20,000 nucleotides of DNA from NCBI GenBank assembly GCA_030141605.1, contig JAQGDQ010000617.1, forward strand, positions 30,001 to 50,000, read 5' to 3'. The notes under the pieces are model-generated. The model did no database searches and was not told the origin of the DNA. It was given only the letters and a program-made list of their open reading frames with translations. Both the position numbers and the translations under genes were made by a program. This document shows positions 1-9,482 of the stretch, piece after piece (positions within the stretch are counted from its first letter, which is position 1; each line of letters begins with the position of its first letter). The DNA comes from Tubiluchus corallicola (Eukaryota; Priapulida; Priapulimorpha; Priapulimorphida; Tubiluchidae).

Positions 1-262
1 GAACTGAGAGCTACAGCACCTGTTTTTCGTGCAATGCCTTTCCCGAAATGAAGGCGCTAGTGCCAGTTTAATTAGTGAATGGCGAAATGCATGTAACAGC
101 GAAGAACTAGCGACGCGAACGTGAAACTGTGTTTGTGTGGTAATAATTCCTTCACGTAAGTCATTCTTGGAAAAATAGTATGTTTCCCTTCAATGGTTTG
201 AAGAACTGGCTGTTTTGCCCTGCAGTTTAAGATTGGGTTTGGCTTTGCTTTAAGCAAAACTC
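1..262 (+). repeat. dispersed repeat family A, copy 1 (3' part, cut by window edge)
   Basis: Matches copy 2 from about 2513 to 2763 nearly throughout: AACTGAGAG.TACAGCAC at the start, then GTAACAG.GAA.AACTAG, GTGTTTGTGTGGTAATAATTC, and CAGTTTAAGATTGG near the end. It finishes with TTTGCTTTAAGCAAAAC, a short palindrome shared by the family. The 61-codon open frame on the minus strand here is not conserved in the other copies, so it is not called as a gene. Confidence 0.85.
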
Positions 263-1390
263 ACTCCTTATTATTCAGTCACTTTATTGTTATTTTTCAT
301 TGTTCTTATGCTCTGTATACATTTAACTTCATTGCATTTTAACCACTGGTCTCAAATTATGTCTCATCTATTACAGTTATAATTGCCTACTACCTCTGTG
401 TTTCTTATCTGCAGCATCACCGTTTATATTTAGTATACCAATCTATGTATAAGAAAGGGCAGGAGACTAGATGTCCCTTTGGTGCCTCTCCCTATCCTGC
501 TCCGTGATTACAATTATTTTATATTTAACAAACTTTTGCTGTGAAACAATATTGGAGAAAATAAATGCTCTATGTCTATAGACAACTCGTTTTTCCGTAC
601 TAATTTCTTTGTGTAATATGTTGTACGTATTTTGTAGTTATAATTTATTAATTATAGCATGAGGGGAGCGAAGGTTACCTACTTGCGGTTAAATTATTTG
701 CTTGTGTTTGAATAATTGTATTATTGTGCAACTGTGTAATTGTTGAAAATTCGTCGTCTAATTGTTGTCATTTTTGAAAAATAGGAATTTCATTTCAATA
801 GTTTAAAGAGTAAATTGTTTTGGCATACAGTTTAAGATTGGGTCTGGAAAAAATTGGATAAACAGGGCGTGCTCATGGGGTAGGGTTGTTACGAAGTTCA
901 TGAGTGACTTTTAACAAATTGACAAGTCGCTACTTTAGCTATGATTTGCTACGTCGTTTTTCTTCAGCACATTAAGTGTCAGTCAGAAACAGCAACACAA
1001 TTAGAAACGTTAGAAAGAGCACTGAAAAAATTAAGAATCATTTCACATTTGTTTTGTTGCAATAAAAGTGAAAAAAGGCGTTAATTTTGTTGTTCTGTTT
1101 GCTTATTATTTATCGATTTTTAAAGTGCTTTTTTAACTTTTCTTTTTTATTGTCTATGCTTTTTATTTAATTCTTACCGGAATTTTTAACAGGTTTTGAG
1201 ACAGCTTGCAATACTTTGGATTTCGTTTTCTGATTTGCTCAATTACTGTCTTGCTTACTTATCAATCTTACCTACGTTTTGCCCAGTTACGATTGCTGTT
1301 TTTATCTTGTAATACGACTTTGTTGTACTTGTTATTTTCTTCTCTTTCCTTTTCTTCTTTTGATTTGTTTGCATTTCTAGTGTGTAGTGT
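263..1390. other. AT-rich intronic sequence, little recognisable
   Basis: Contains T-rich runs (1080-1380) and one short fragment of family A (766-848). I see no coding signal: the 62-codon frame at 1206-1394 is a low-complexity Leu/Phe/Ser translation of T-rich DNA. Confidence 0.6.
766..848 (+). repeat. family A 3' fragment
   Basis: Reads TCATTTTTGAAAAATAGG, CAATAGTTTAAAGAG, then ACAGTTTAAGATTGGGTCTGG, matching the last 80 bp of copies 1 and 2. It lacks the terminal palindrome and all of the upstream part. Confidence 0.75.
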
Positions 1391-1399
1391 GTAGGTGAT

Positions 1400-1465
1400 A
1401 CGAAATTGCAAAAAGAATTTTTTAAATTTTTTCTATGAAGAGTATTTTCTTGTTTCCTTAGCCTT
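1400..1465 (+). repeat. possible family B fragment
   Basis: The pattern GATAC.AA..T..AAAA..AATT, a T-rich stretch, then TTTTCTTGT resembles the end of the long family B copy near 6410-6475. Short and diverged, so tentative. Confidence 0.4.
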
Positions 1466-1715
1466 TCTTGTCCATGAACCTTTCATAGTTTCATCCTGCG
1501 CACGCGCAGTTGCTGTGGGTTAAAGGTTAGGTACACTATGCCAACGCGTCTTAACTACAACCGTCATCTGACATGTGGTGTAAAGCAAAGCCGTCTACAG
1601 CGTCTGTACAGTAACATCGGTTGCTTTGCGTGGATTTTACTTACTTATGCATTAGTCTGTGTGTAGAGTGAATTACTAGCAAGATCGTAATTGTAGCAGC
1701 TTGTAAAAAGAAAAA

Positions 1716-1885
1716 AATGAACTAGGTAAGATTCTAGCTACTTTTTAAAACTGTTACTGTTACAATAGCTTGGGCTGTGAGGCATTGTCAAGTGTACACA
1801 AATGAACTAGGTAAGATTCTAGCTAGTTGTTAAAACTGTTGCTATTACAATAGCTTGAGCTGCGAGGCGCTGTAAACTTTAGACA
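1716..1885 (+). repeat. 85-bp tandem duplication, two units
   Basis: AATGAACTAGGTAAGATTCT begins at 1716 and again at 1801. Both units continue with TAAAACTGTT.CT.TTACAATAGCTTG.GCTG.GAGGC. They differ at several positions, so the duplication is not very recent. Confidence 0.9.
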
Positions 1886-2064
1886 AATGTGTTGTCTGGT
1901 ACACGTAACCTTTGACCTTTTCACGATCATCGTCAATCGCTAGAACTATGAAAAGGCTTATGGCCTTTTCACACCGTTCGTTTTTACGTATTGGCTTTTT
2001 TACTTGGAGCCTTTTTGCTTTTTCAAAAACCGTCTGTTAGTAAATACTTTTGCACATGTCTTTC

Positions 2065-2763
2065 TTGTCACAAACTTTTGTTTATTTTGGTGCTGTTGCC
2101 CTTTATTAAAGGAAGACAGGATGATTTTTCATATACTACGACAATTTCAAGTACGGTAAAACGTATACATTTTAACACAGTTAATACTGCAAAAGCGTTT
2201 CTGATAATTAAATAATAGATTGAAAGCTTAATTAATGGGCGAGCCTAACTAGTGATGACATCACAAACTAGTATAATTTTCAACAGCGAAAATATTCCAC
2301 GAGCGTGTTGCACGTGTTTGTGAAGCGAAAATTGAAGTACAGTGTTACTGTAAGATATTCGGAGTGTTGTACTAAAACTTGGCAAGTTTTACGACAAAAA
2401 TTCAAATTTCAAATTAACCGTTAACTTCAAATTAACAAATTAAGCGCATGAGCCTCAAACGTGTACAGTTCGTCACAATTGAACTGCCGTTGCATTACAA
2501 AGTAACACATTTGAACTGAGAGGTACAGCACTTGTTTTTGCGCAGTGCGTTTCCGAAATGCAGGCGGTAGTGCGCGTCCAACTAGCGAATTGCAAAATCC
2601 ATGTAACAGTGAAAAACTAGTGACGCAAAGGCGAAATTGTGTTTGTGTGGTAATAATTCTTTCACCTAAGTCATTTTTGAAACACTAGTATGTTTCATTT
2701 CTAAAGAGTAGACTGTTTTGACCTACAGTTTAAGATTGGATCCGGTTTTGCTTTATGCAAAAC
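2065..2763 (+). repeat. dispersed repeat family A, copy 2 (longest plus-strand copy)
   Basis: The 5' part (AAAGGAAGAC.GGATGATTTT, then TACATTTTAACACA, GATGACATCACAAACTAG) matches copy 4 on the opposite strand. The 3' part matches copy 1. Internal landmarks are AATATTCCACGAGCGTGTTG, CACGTGTTTGTGAAGCG and ACTGTAAGATATTC. It ends in CGGTTTTGCTTTATGCAAAAC. Length is about 0.7 kb; the 5' boundary is approximate. No open frame is shared between copies, so it looks non-autonomous. Class unknown. Confidence 0.8.
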
Positions 2764-2883
2764 AAGAATATGGCTTCTTGATCAGACTAAGCTCTCATGC
2801 TAAGTCTTATTTGGTTCATTTAAGAATAAACAATAAACGACATTGGTAATTTAGCGACTTCTTATTACAAGCAATCCTGGCAG

Positions 2884-3955
2884 TACGGTACGGCACGAAA
2901 AAATAAGGCAGTTCTCACCTTTAAAAACACCGTACTATAATTTAGGTACCAAATTCGGGATTACACTGGGATTTATATACTAGCGGTGTAATTTTTATCG
3001 TAAAAGCAATTTATTAGTTCTTATTAAATTATGAATTTATGTTTTTAATGGTTGTCTTAAAATACGCGCTTACTAATGGTAAACTTTTTATGTTAATTCA
3101 AATTTAAAGTGTCCTACTTAAGCATCTACTAAGGGCAGCACGCACTTCAACAATCTAGCATTTCTGCTTTAAGATGGACAACTTGATCTGCAGGTAACAT
3201 ATTTGCTCACACTGGTTCTTGTGTTAGATCGGTACGTCTTGAAGTTTTTTTCGGCAAAGTAAACATTTAACACGGGGATATTCAGCTATTAAACTGTTAA
3301 TGTTTTGCACGGATCGGTAAAGTTCTTAACGAGACATTATTTGTGTCAAGATCATAGATATCAAACTTGGAAAACAATCTACCCAGTTTATATATAACAG
3401 TAAAGAAAATTTGCGGTAAATGACAACTGGCGTTACTAAACAACTTGTCTTTTTTTCACCCAAAACGAACCAATCTGGTACCCATTTTGTTTGCGTGCGC
3501 TCTGTGTTAATTAGGGAAGAACAAGAACAGCCCATCTACGAGTAAAGCATGTGAACACGCTGAGTTGCTGACCATGGAAACGTTGCAAGAAGCTGAGGAA
3601 AAACGCTACAGGTACGGTAAAAAGGTTCGATAAAGGTACGGAAAAGGTTCGATAATGGTACAGAAAGGGAACGATAACGGTACGGAAAAGGTTCGATAAA
3701 GGTACGGAAAAGGTTCGATAATGGTACAAAAACGGTTCGATAAAGGTGCAGAAAGGTTCGATAAATGTACGGAAAAGGTTCGATAAAGGTGCAGAAAAGG
3801 TTCGATAAATGTACGGAAAAGGTTCGATAAAGGTGCAGAAAAGGTTCGATAAAGGTACGATAAGGGTTCGATAAAGGTACGAAATAGAAACGGAAAGATA
3901 CCGTAATTCCGCACCGTAGTTTTCACAATGTTTTTCGTACCATCCCGTGCCGTAA
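2884..3955. mobile_element. possible non-autonomous DNA transposon carrying a minisatellite
   Basis: The left end reads TACGGTACGG then CACGAAAAA (2884-2903). The reverse complement of the right end (3931-3955) reads TACGGCACGG, four extra bases, then GTACGAAAAA. These look like imperfect terminal inverted repeats about 1.07 kb apart. The inside holds AT-rich DNA with no transposase plus the 22-bp minisatellite at its right side. I did not find a clear target-site duplication, so this is a hypothesis. Confidence 0.3.
3611..3893 (+). repeat. 22-bp minisatellite, about 12 units
   Basis: Consensus GGTTCGATAAAGGTACGGAA plus two A. Each unit is two related 11-mers, GGTTCGATAAA and GGTACGGAAAA, so the basic period is 11 bp. 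Around 3728-3850 the second half alternates between GGTGCAGAAAA and TGTACGGAAAA, giving a 44-bp higher-order unit. The 121-codon minus-strand frame across it is the repeat read in translation (RTF.EP..), not a gene. Confidence 0.92.
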
Positions 3956-4128
3956 AGATAAAAAATAACAATTTTATTTAAACTTGATAACTAGAATCAA
4001 CAGTAGGCTTACTTTACATTCAGGTCGAGTGTATTAAAGCATCACAAATTTCAAATAAACATAAAAAAGCAAAGTTTGAAATACAAATTAAAACATGTTC
4101 AAACCATACATGCAGTTACAAAATTATC

Positions 4129-4299
<171 letters not shown>

Positions 4300-4379
4300 T
4301 TTAAAATTTTGCGTTTTAAAGTTAGAAACAAAACACACTTGAACTAAAATAAGCGGGAAGTTAATTTCTAAATTAGGAG

Positions 4380-4786
4380 TAAAATTTTTCAATGTAATAT
4401 GAAAACATCCTTTTTAAACTAACGACAATTGGAGCTGCTCGAACAGTTTGGAGAAGCTAATTATACAGTTTTACTCCATTAAGCTGAAAGGGGAATGTTT
4501 ATATGGGCCTTTCTTGCAAAATGTACATGCAATTCTCCTGCTGTGACACTATACGCATGCGCCGAGTTCTTTTTGTAAATAGACGTATGTATTCCGGTGC
4601 CAAATTGTGCAATGCTTTGTAGAAAAGAAAAGATGTATTGAATTAAATTCGGTAGTCTAAAGAAAACCAATTTAGTTGTCTATATAAATCTTCACCATTA
4701 CTCGTATAGTCAACGTCTAAAATCAATTTCACTGTTCTTTTTTTCAAGCGATTTAAAATATCAATGTCAACCTTAGAAGAATTGAT
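4380..4786 (-). pseudogene. non-LTR retrotransposon remnant, end of reverse transcriptase ORF
   Basis: On the minus strand, starting near 4784, the translation DILNRLKKRTVKLIL then LYRQLNWFSLDYRI follows the LQ.RA.R.IL...ELF..L.WL....R pattern found after the reverse transcriptase domain of many LINE ORF2 proteins. After a frame change near 4670 come QYIFSFLQ and HAYSVTAGELHV. In a third frame near 4490-4390 comes NGVKLYN, a stop, LLQTVRAAP and SLKRMF, which matches the usual G..LWN.LP..VR.A.....FK.  end. At least two frameshifts and an in-frame stop show it is dead. The catalytic domain is not present; the 5' side abuts family A copy 3. The clade is uncertain and differs from the 18.5-19.5 kb remnant. 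Confidence 0.7.
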
Positions 4787-5235
4787 GTCATCACAAACTA
4801 ACATAAGTTTCAAGAGCAAAAATATTCCACTAGCGTGTTGCACGTGTTTGCGAAAGCGAAAATTGAAGTACAATGTTACTGTAAGATATTCAGTGTGTTG
4901 TACTAAAACTAGACAAGTTTTAAGATAAAAATTCAAGTTTCAAATTTACCGCTGCATTCACGCATGAGCTGTCGAACGCGTGCAGTTCGTCACAAACTAA
5001 CACATCTGTTACTGAGAGGTACAATACTTGTTTTTGTGCAACGCGTTTCCAAAATGCAGGCGCTAGTGCCCGTCTCACTAGCAAATGACGAAATGCATGT
5101 AACAGTGAAGAACTAGTGGCACGAACGCGAAACTGTGTTTGTATGGTTTCACGTGAATTTTGAAAAAAAATGGGCTTCCTTTCAATATTTTAAAAAGTAG
5201 ATTGTTTTGGATGCGGTTTAACTTTGGATGCGGTT
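4785..5235 (+). repeat. dispersed repeat family A, copy 3 (5' truncated)
   Basis: Starts at GATGTCATCACAAACTAAC, equivalent to 2253 in copy 2, so the first 190 bp of the family is missing. It then follows copy 2 through AATATTCCACTAGCGTGTTG and CATGTAACAGTGAAGAACTA. The last 80 bp are degenerate, with GGATGCGGTTTA duplicated. It abuts the minus-strand LINE remnant. Confidence 0.85.
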
Positions 5236-5419
5236 TAGATTTCAAACTAAATGTTTCGCAACAAGCTCTAATTGTTATATTAAATTCATGAAGGTATTAG
5301 CCTTTCTTGATGGACTTTTTCTTGATGAACCCTCACAAAAAATCGTTTGGTTACCAAAATTGTCAAATCATAATGATCCACTTTAGAATCCTTCGGCAGT
5401 TAAAGCTTACAATGGAACG

Positions 5420-6478
5420 TCAAAAAACTTTCCATACAAAGTTATGTAACTTACCTGTTTGAAAGACCTATGTAATTGGAACAGAAAATTCATAATAATT
5501 TAAAACGTTTAATTTTCTTTGAAAGCATCAGTTCGAAACGCAGTGCCCTTTCTTTGATTTTTTTTGCTTTTTGGACATTTTTATTCATAAACATTATAAC
5601 TGTACTACTATAGCAGATATTTATTACATAATGTAAGAAAAAATCCAAAATTTATAATTATTTCTACTTATTATGCAAAACAGAGTGAGTGAGGTAAATA
5701 TTTGTTAAATCTTGCAGACTCAGTGATGGAAATAATGCAAGACTGTAAGAGCGTTACAAGTATTGCTGTGCATTGTCTCAGATCATGTTAAAACAAACTC
5801 GTTAAAGGGAAAGAAAAGGCAATTTTAAAGTATATCCAAAACGACCTTTCTTACAATGTTACAAATAGCTGCTTAAAAGATTTATGTGTAACTAGAAAAG
5901 GAAATTCTTAAAAATTTAAAATGTTTGTGCCATTTGGTAAAATGTCACTGTGTCACCTTCCCAGTGTGCACCACTGACTCACCAGAAACATATTATTGAT
6001 CTTATAGACAAGATAAAGTACTTTATACTCCTGCTTAGTTAGTGAAATGTGTGCCTCAAATACTCAGATTATGTTTTCAAACTTAGCGCAATGCTATCTA
6101 AACTTGTTCCAAACGGCTCACCGTTAAACTGGCTGCGTATAACGGTCATCGCTGGAGTTTAAGTTTCACGTTTTATACAGCGTTACTGTTGATACAAGCT
6201 CCGTGCGCACTAAGATAGTACGTAGATGGTAAAAAAATTCAAGACGAATTTTTTAAGCTTTATTTATAAGGAGTGTTTTCTTGTGCTTTAAGTTGTTTAG
6301 TGCTGATTTACTAGATTGTATTAAAAGAGTCATCACCAGAATTTAAATTTACAAGTTTTATGCAGCGTTGCTGCTGACACAAACTCTGTATGCAATAAGG
6401 GAGCATCTAAGCGATACAAAGTCTCAAAACTAATTCTTTTACCTTTATGTAAGTAAAGGGTTTTCTTGTGTATTAAAT
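5420..6478 (+). repeat. dispersed repeat family B, copy 1 (longest copy)
   Basis: Includes GAAAGCATCAGTTCGAAAC (5521), ACTATAGCAGATATTTATTA, GCAAGACTGTAAGAGCGTTA and CACCTTCCCAGTGTGCACCA (about 5955). From 5521 it matches the inverted copy at 14396-15112 closely. A shorter unit at 5425-5510 (AACTTTCCATACAAAGTTATG) is the motif repeated at 17.5 and 17.8 kb. Near the end, a roughly 185-bp segment with TTTTATACAGCGTTACTG is duplicated (6156 and 6340). No open frame is conserved between copies. Family class unknown. Confidence 0.85.
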
Positions 6479-6479
6479 A

Positions 6480-7440
6480 CCAAAAGAATTCCACAAAGAC
6501 TGCATTTGATTAATGACCGGAGTATGAAGAAAAATTTGAAAGGAAAACTAAACATCAATATGTACTGTGACTTTTGAGACGCCCTATATATTATACCCTT
6601 ATGACTCGAAAAACTGGACCTGTATCTAGTCCATACACTATATTTTAGTCATCGAACCTAGGACAAAATCACGGAGAACGCAGCTTTTTTATAGACATTA
6701 TTTCCACATCACAGCCTCCAAACACTCTATCAGTCACGACGATAACATTTAAGGTGAATATTTCTAACATCAACTCTAACAAACGTGTTTCAAAGGTGTT
6801 TCAAAATATTTACGTCGAATCTCAAAGTTTACAGATTTTAATACAGCTTCTAACTGTTCCGGTCGTAACAAATTTTTGCTATGATTTGTTATTAATCACG
6901 AAGTTGTCACCTTTTGCAAGTGTTAGTCCTGTACTTTTCAATTAAGAACACGTGGTGCTGTACGTTAAAGCAGTAAATATTTCTAATTCCCACGCCACGG
7001 GGCAAGCGCTAATGTTCACTAATTATCAACAACTTTTATGGGCACTTCAGAAAAAAAATTACTTCTATTACGAGAATTGAGGTGGCGGCCATTAGTGGGT
7101 GTCTTCATTTTTGTCTGCTTGTTAAATTTTGAACCTTTATGCTGTCTTTTTGATTTTATTATAACAAGTGTCTACTGAAAATTAAATTTTAATATTTTTT
7201 AACGTCCTGACGCTTTAAAGTAAGAATTTGTGAACACTTGGGTATTTCGTCTAGAACTGGCAAAAAAATAAAAATTAAAAACTATTTTAAGATATTTGTA
7301 TCTCAGTACATGCCAGCAACATGTCATAGTAAAAAAAGAAAACTGATCGGTACGTTTAATTCTGATTGATGCAGATTTTGCATCAGTAATTTCTTTAATA
7401 ATTTTTATATTTTGTCTGCTTGTTTTAAGGTTTAATATGT
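6480..7440. other. unassigned intronic sequence
   Basis: AT-rich with no repeat match to the rest of the window that I can see, and no convincing coding signal. The 63-codon frame at 6754-6945 has no recognisable motif. Confidence 0.5.
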
Positions 7441-7448
7441 TTTTGTTG

Positions 7449-7671
7449 GAATTGCTGTTCTCTGGAACTGGTAAGAATTGATAATTCTCCCCATTCCAGC
7501 ATAAGTGACCATATTTGTGCCTTTGGCCAAAAAGATGATTTTAATAATTTCAGCATTGTGACCAGAGCTATAAATAACTGGGACTTATTAATAGAAGAAA
7601 GTTTATCTATGTACACTAATAAAACTTCTCTTAATGTACAAAGCAATTCAATTCCTTTAACTTTATTTTGA
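7449..7671 (+). pseudogene. Penelope-like element remnant, C-terminal GIY-YIG region
   Basis: The plus-strand frame ending at TGA 7669-7671 reads SSISDHICAFG, then DFNNFSIV, then LLIEESLSMYTNK, SLNVQ, and finally SIPLTLF before the stop. This follows the S.I.DH......F..F.I.....LLI.ESL.I...KP.LN....S.PL.LF pattern at the end of Penelope-like retroelement proteins that carry a GIY-YIG endonuclease. The earlier GIY-YIG residues and the reverse transcriptase are absent, so this is a 5'-truncated copy, as is usual for target-primed insertions. The frame is intact over about 70 codons. The longer minus-strand frame over the same bases has no recognisable features. The downstream 250 bp look like its 3' UTR. 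Confidence 0.65.
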
Positions 7672-7920
7672 AACACTCAGCTATTTGTTACTGTATCTAT
7701 TTCTTTTCTACGGCTCTGTTTATTCATAACTTTGGCTTCTTTGCAAATACATAATTAGTGCATAATTTTCTATACTGTAGGCTCTGACTATATAAACTGG
7801 TTTTTGTTTGTCTAGTGAACCACTGATGATGGCTGATTGTTGTAGGAACGTCTGGACATGTTTTTAAACAGTTGTAAATTAAAATTTTCAATAGAAGTTG
7901 CGTTGTTTTAATAAAAATAT
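7672..7920 (+). mobile_element. 3' untranslated tail of the Penelope-like remnant
   Basis: Follows directly on the stop codon. It contains a hammerhead-like motif (7809-7858) and reaches an AATAAAA-type sequence near 7910. The end point is approximate. Confidence 0.5.
7809..7858 (+). ncRNA. degenerate type I hammerhead ribozyme-like motif
   Basis: CTGATGA (7823-7829) is followed 15 bases later by GGAAC and GTC (7845-7852), matching the core order CUGAUGA - helix II - GAAAC - GUC with one change (A to G in GAAA). CCA just before the core can pair with TGG just after GTC, and TGT (7809-7811) with ACA (7856-7858) outside it, giving a short helix I. Helix II pairs poorly. Minimal hammerheads with a very short helix III are known in Penelope-like elements, and the position after a Penelope-type ORF fits. 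Probably inactive. Confidence 0.5.
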
Positions 7921-8674
7921 TTTATAAAGAAATTTAAATTTCATACCTTGGAGCTGTAACTCTCACACTGATAGCTCGTTAAGAATGAAGCATAATACTT
8001 ATTTTTACACTATTTAATTATACTTTGTAATTTTGATACGAAAATACAGTGTCTACGAGAATTTTCAAGTAAAATATATTCAAATAAGAATTGGGCTACT
8101 GAGGTACTTGAATTTTGAGCGTGATGTAATTCGTCTTGAATTCATGATTGCTAGACTGAAACCTGTGTTATTTAGTTTCACCATAAAATTTATCACAAAT
8201 TTAAGAATTTTAACTTTAATTATTAATTAAGCCTAATTTATGCATTTTAATAAAGAGTTTAACCATTTTAAAGCATTCCACTTGTATTTGAGCTTCTAAT
8301 TAATTCATTCACTAATTTAATTAATCTAAAAAAACTTACATGTTTAATTAGAACAGATTTGAAACAATAAACACTAAGTCGTTCAAACGATTCTCGACTA
8401 TATACTTATATATACTGATTTGGTTATAGAAGTCCTGATTTTTACCAAGGAGTAATTTCAAGAGATGGTTTTATATTTTATTGAGTTCTACGTTCAATTC
8501 TGCTAATTTTGATAGAAGGAATTCCATGTAAATATATATTGAGAAATTTTCAATATTTTATTTATTTATAATTTTATTCGTACGTGTTTTTTTCCAAACA
8601 GTACAATTACGTTAGTGAATTAGATAGGCCCAACTAGAATAAACATTAGAAAGGATAGAGAATTAATAGTAAGA
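7921..8674. other. AT-rich intronic sequence, nothing recognised
   Basis: Very AT-rich. The 65-codon frame at 8033-8230 has biased Ile/Leu/Phe content and no motif. No match to the repeat families of this window was seen. Confidence 0.5.
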
Positions 8675-8900
8675 TAAAATAGACTCATTTTGATTTTTTC
8701 TGGAATTTATTCCAAGAGTTACAAAAATCAAACATTGTCAGGAAAACATGTGGAAATTGTTGACTGCTATATTGCCTTATGTGACTTGCTCATCAACTTA
8801 TATATATATATATATATATATCTTGTATGTTTGATAAATAATTATTGATATTTGTTGTAAAACTTAATGGAAAACAAGACAATTTTTCATATATATTTCA
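8675..8900 (+). repeat. dispersed repeat family C, copy 1 (uninterrupted)
   Basis: Shares with 9483-9955: AATAGACTCATTTTGAT, TTCTGGAATTTATTCCA, GGAAATTGTTGACT, and TTTGATAAATAATTATTG.TATTTGTTGTAAA.CTTAATGGAA. It contains a 23-bp TA microsatellite (8799-8821) where copy 2 has only a short TATATATA. It gives the empty-site version of copy 2. Confidence 0.88.
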
Positions 8901-9482
8901 TATAGTAGCGCCTAAGCATTTGAAGGACAAATACACATATTTTATAAGAAAAAAATTATGTTTATTATTTTACGGTTCTTATTACCTCTTTAACTAGACC
9001 AGGAATCTGAAGTTTCATACTTAAGCGATGCGATTATATACGTTAAGCCAGCACTGTTTTGCAAAAAATTGAGCATATACTAATCCCGACGCCATTTTGA
9101 CGCTGCGGTTTCTCTCTGGCACGACATTTGCTATTAAAATTTAATTGGTAATTACGCCAGCTGATAATTTAAAACAAAAACTTCCCACACTGCGTAATGT
9201 TCCTCGGTCAATCTTAATAGCATACGTTTATTCGTCAAAAAATACAAAACACGGCAATAGCTGGGCTCTGTAGCAACACTGGCATGTGTTGATGTGTTTA
9301 TATTTATCAAAGTAGCAGAGCCATTTCGTGATGAAAGGGTTGCACCGCCACGATTAAACACAGCGGCTGTCACATCTATAGAGCAAAGCCGAAGTCAAAG
9401 CGCATATGAAATATAACACCTTGATATTAATACTCTAGTTATTAAGCTAAACCTAGGCTAAAAGGTGCTTAGAGCAGCAAGA
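8901..9482. other. unassigned intronic sequence, less AT-rich around 9050-9400
   Basis: The stretch 9085-9400 is visibly richer in G and C than its surroundings and has a 73-codon minus-strand frame (9152-9373). The frame has no motif that I recognise and no splice-site logic, so it is not called as a gene. Confidence 0.4.

Noticed and set aside
2948-2971. CAAATTCGGGATTACACTGGG resembling the reverse complement of miR-10, which lies near Hox4/Hox5 in many animals
   Set aside because: Only the first nine bases agree and the rest diverges, whereas mature miR-10 is almost invariant. No precursor hairpin was found.
3619-3890. Repeated GGTTCGA in the minisatellite as pol III B boxes
   Set aside because: The bases after GGTTCGA are TAAAG and lack the required C, and there is no A box.
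3511-3971. Minus-strand frames of 72 and 121 codons with RTF.EP.. repeats
   Set aside because: They are translations of the 22-bp minisatellite. Length 22 is not a multiple of three, and the peptide period of 22 residues only reflects three DNA units.
9152-9373. 73-codon minus-strand frame in a less AT-rich stretch
   Set aside because: No recognised motif, no conserved copy in the window and no splice context; left as unassigned sequence.
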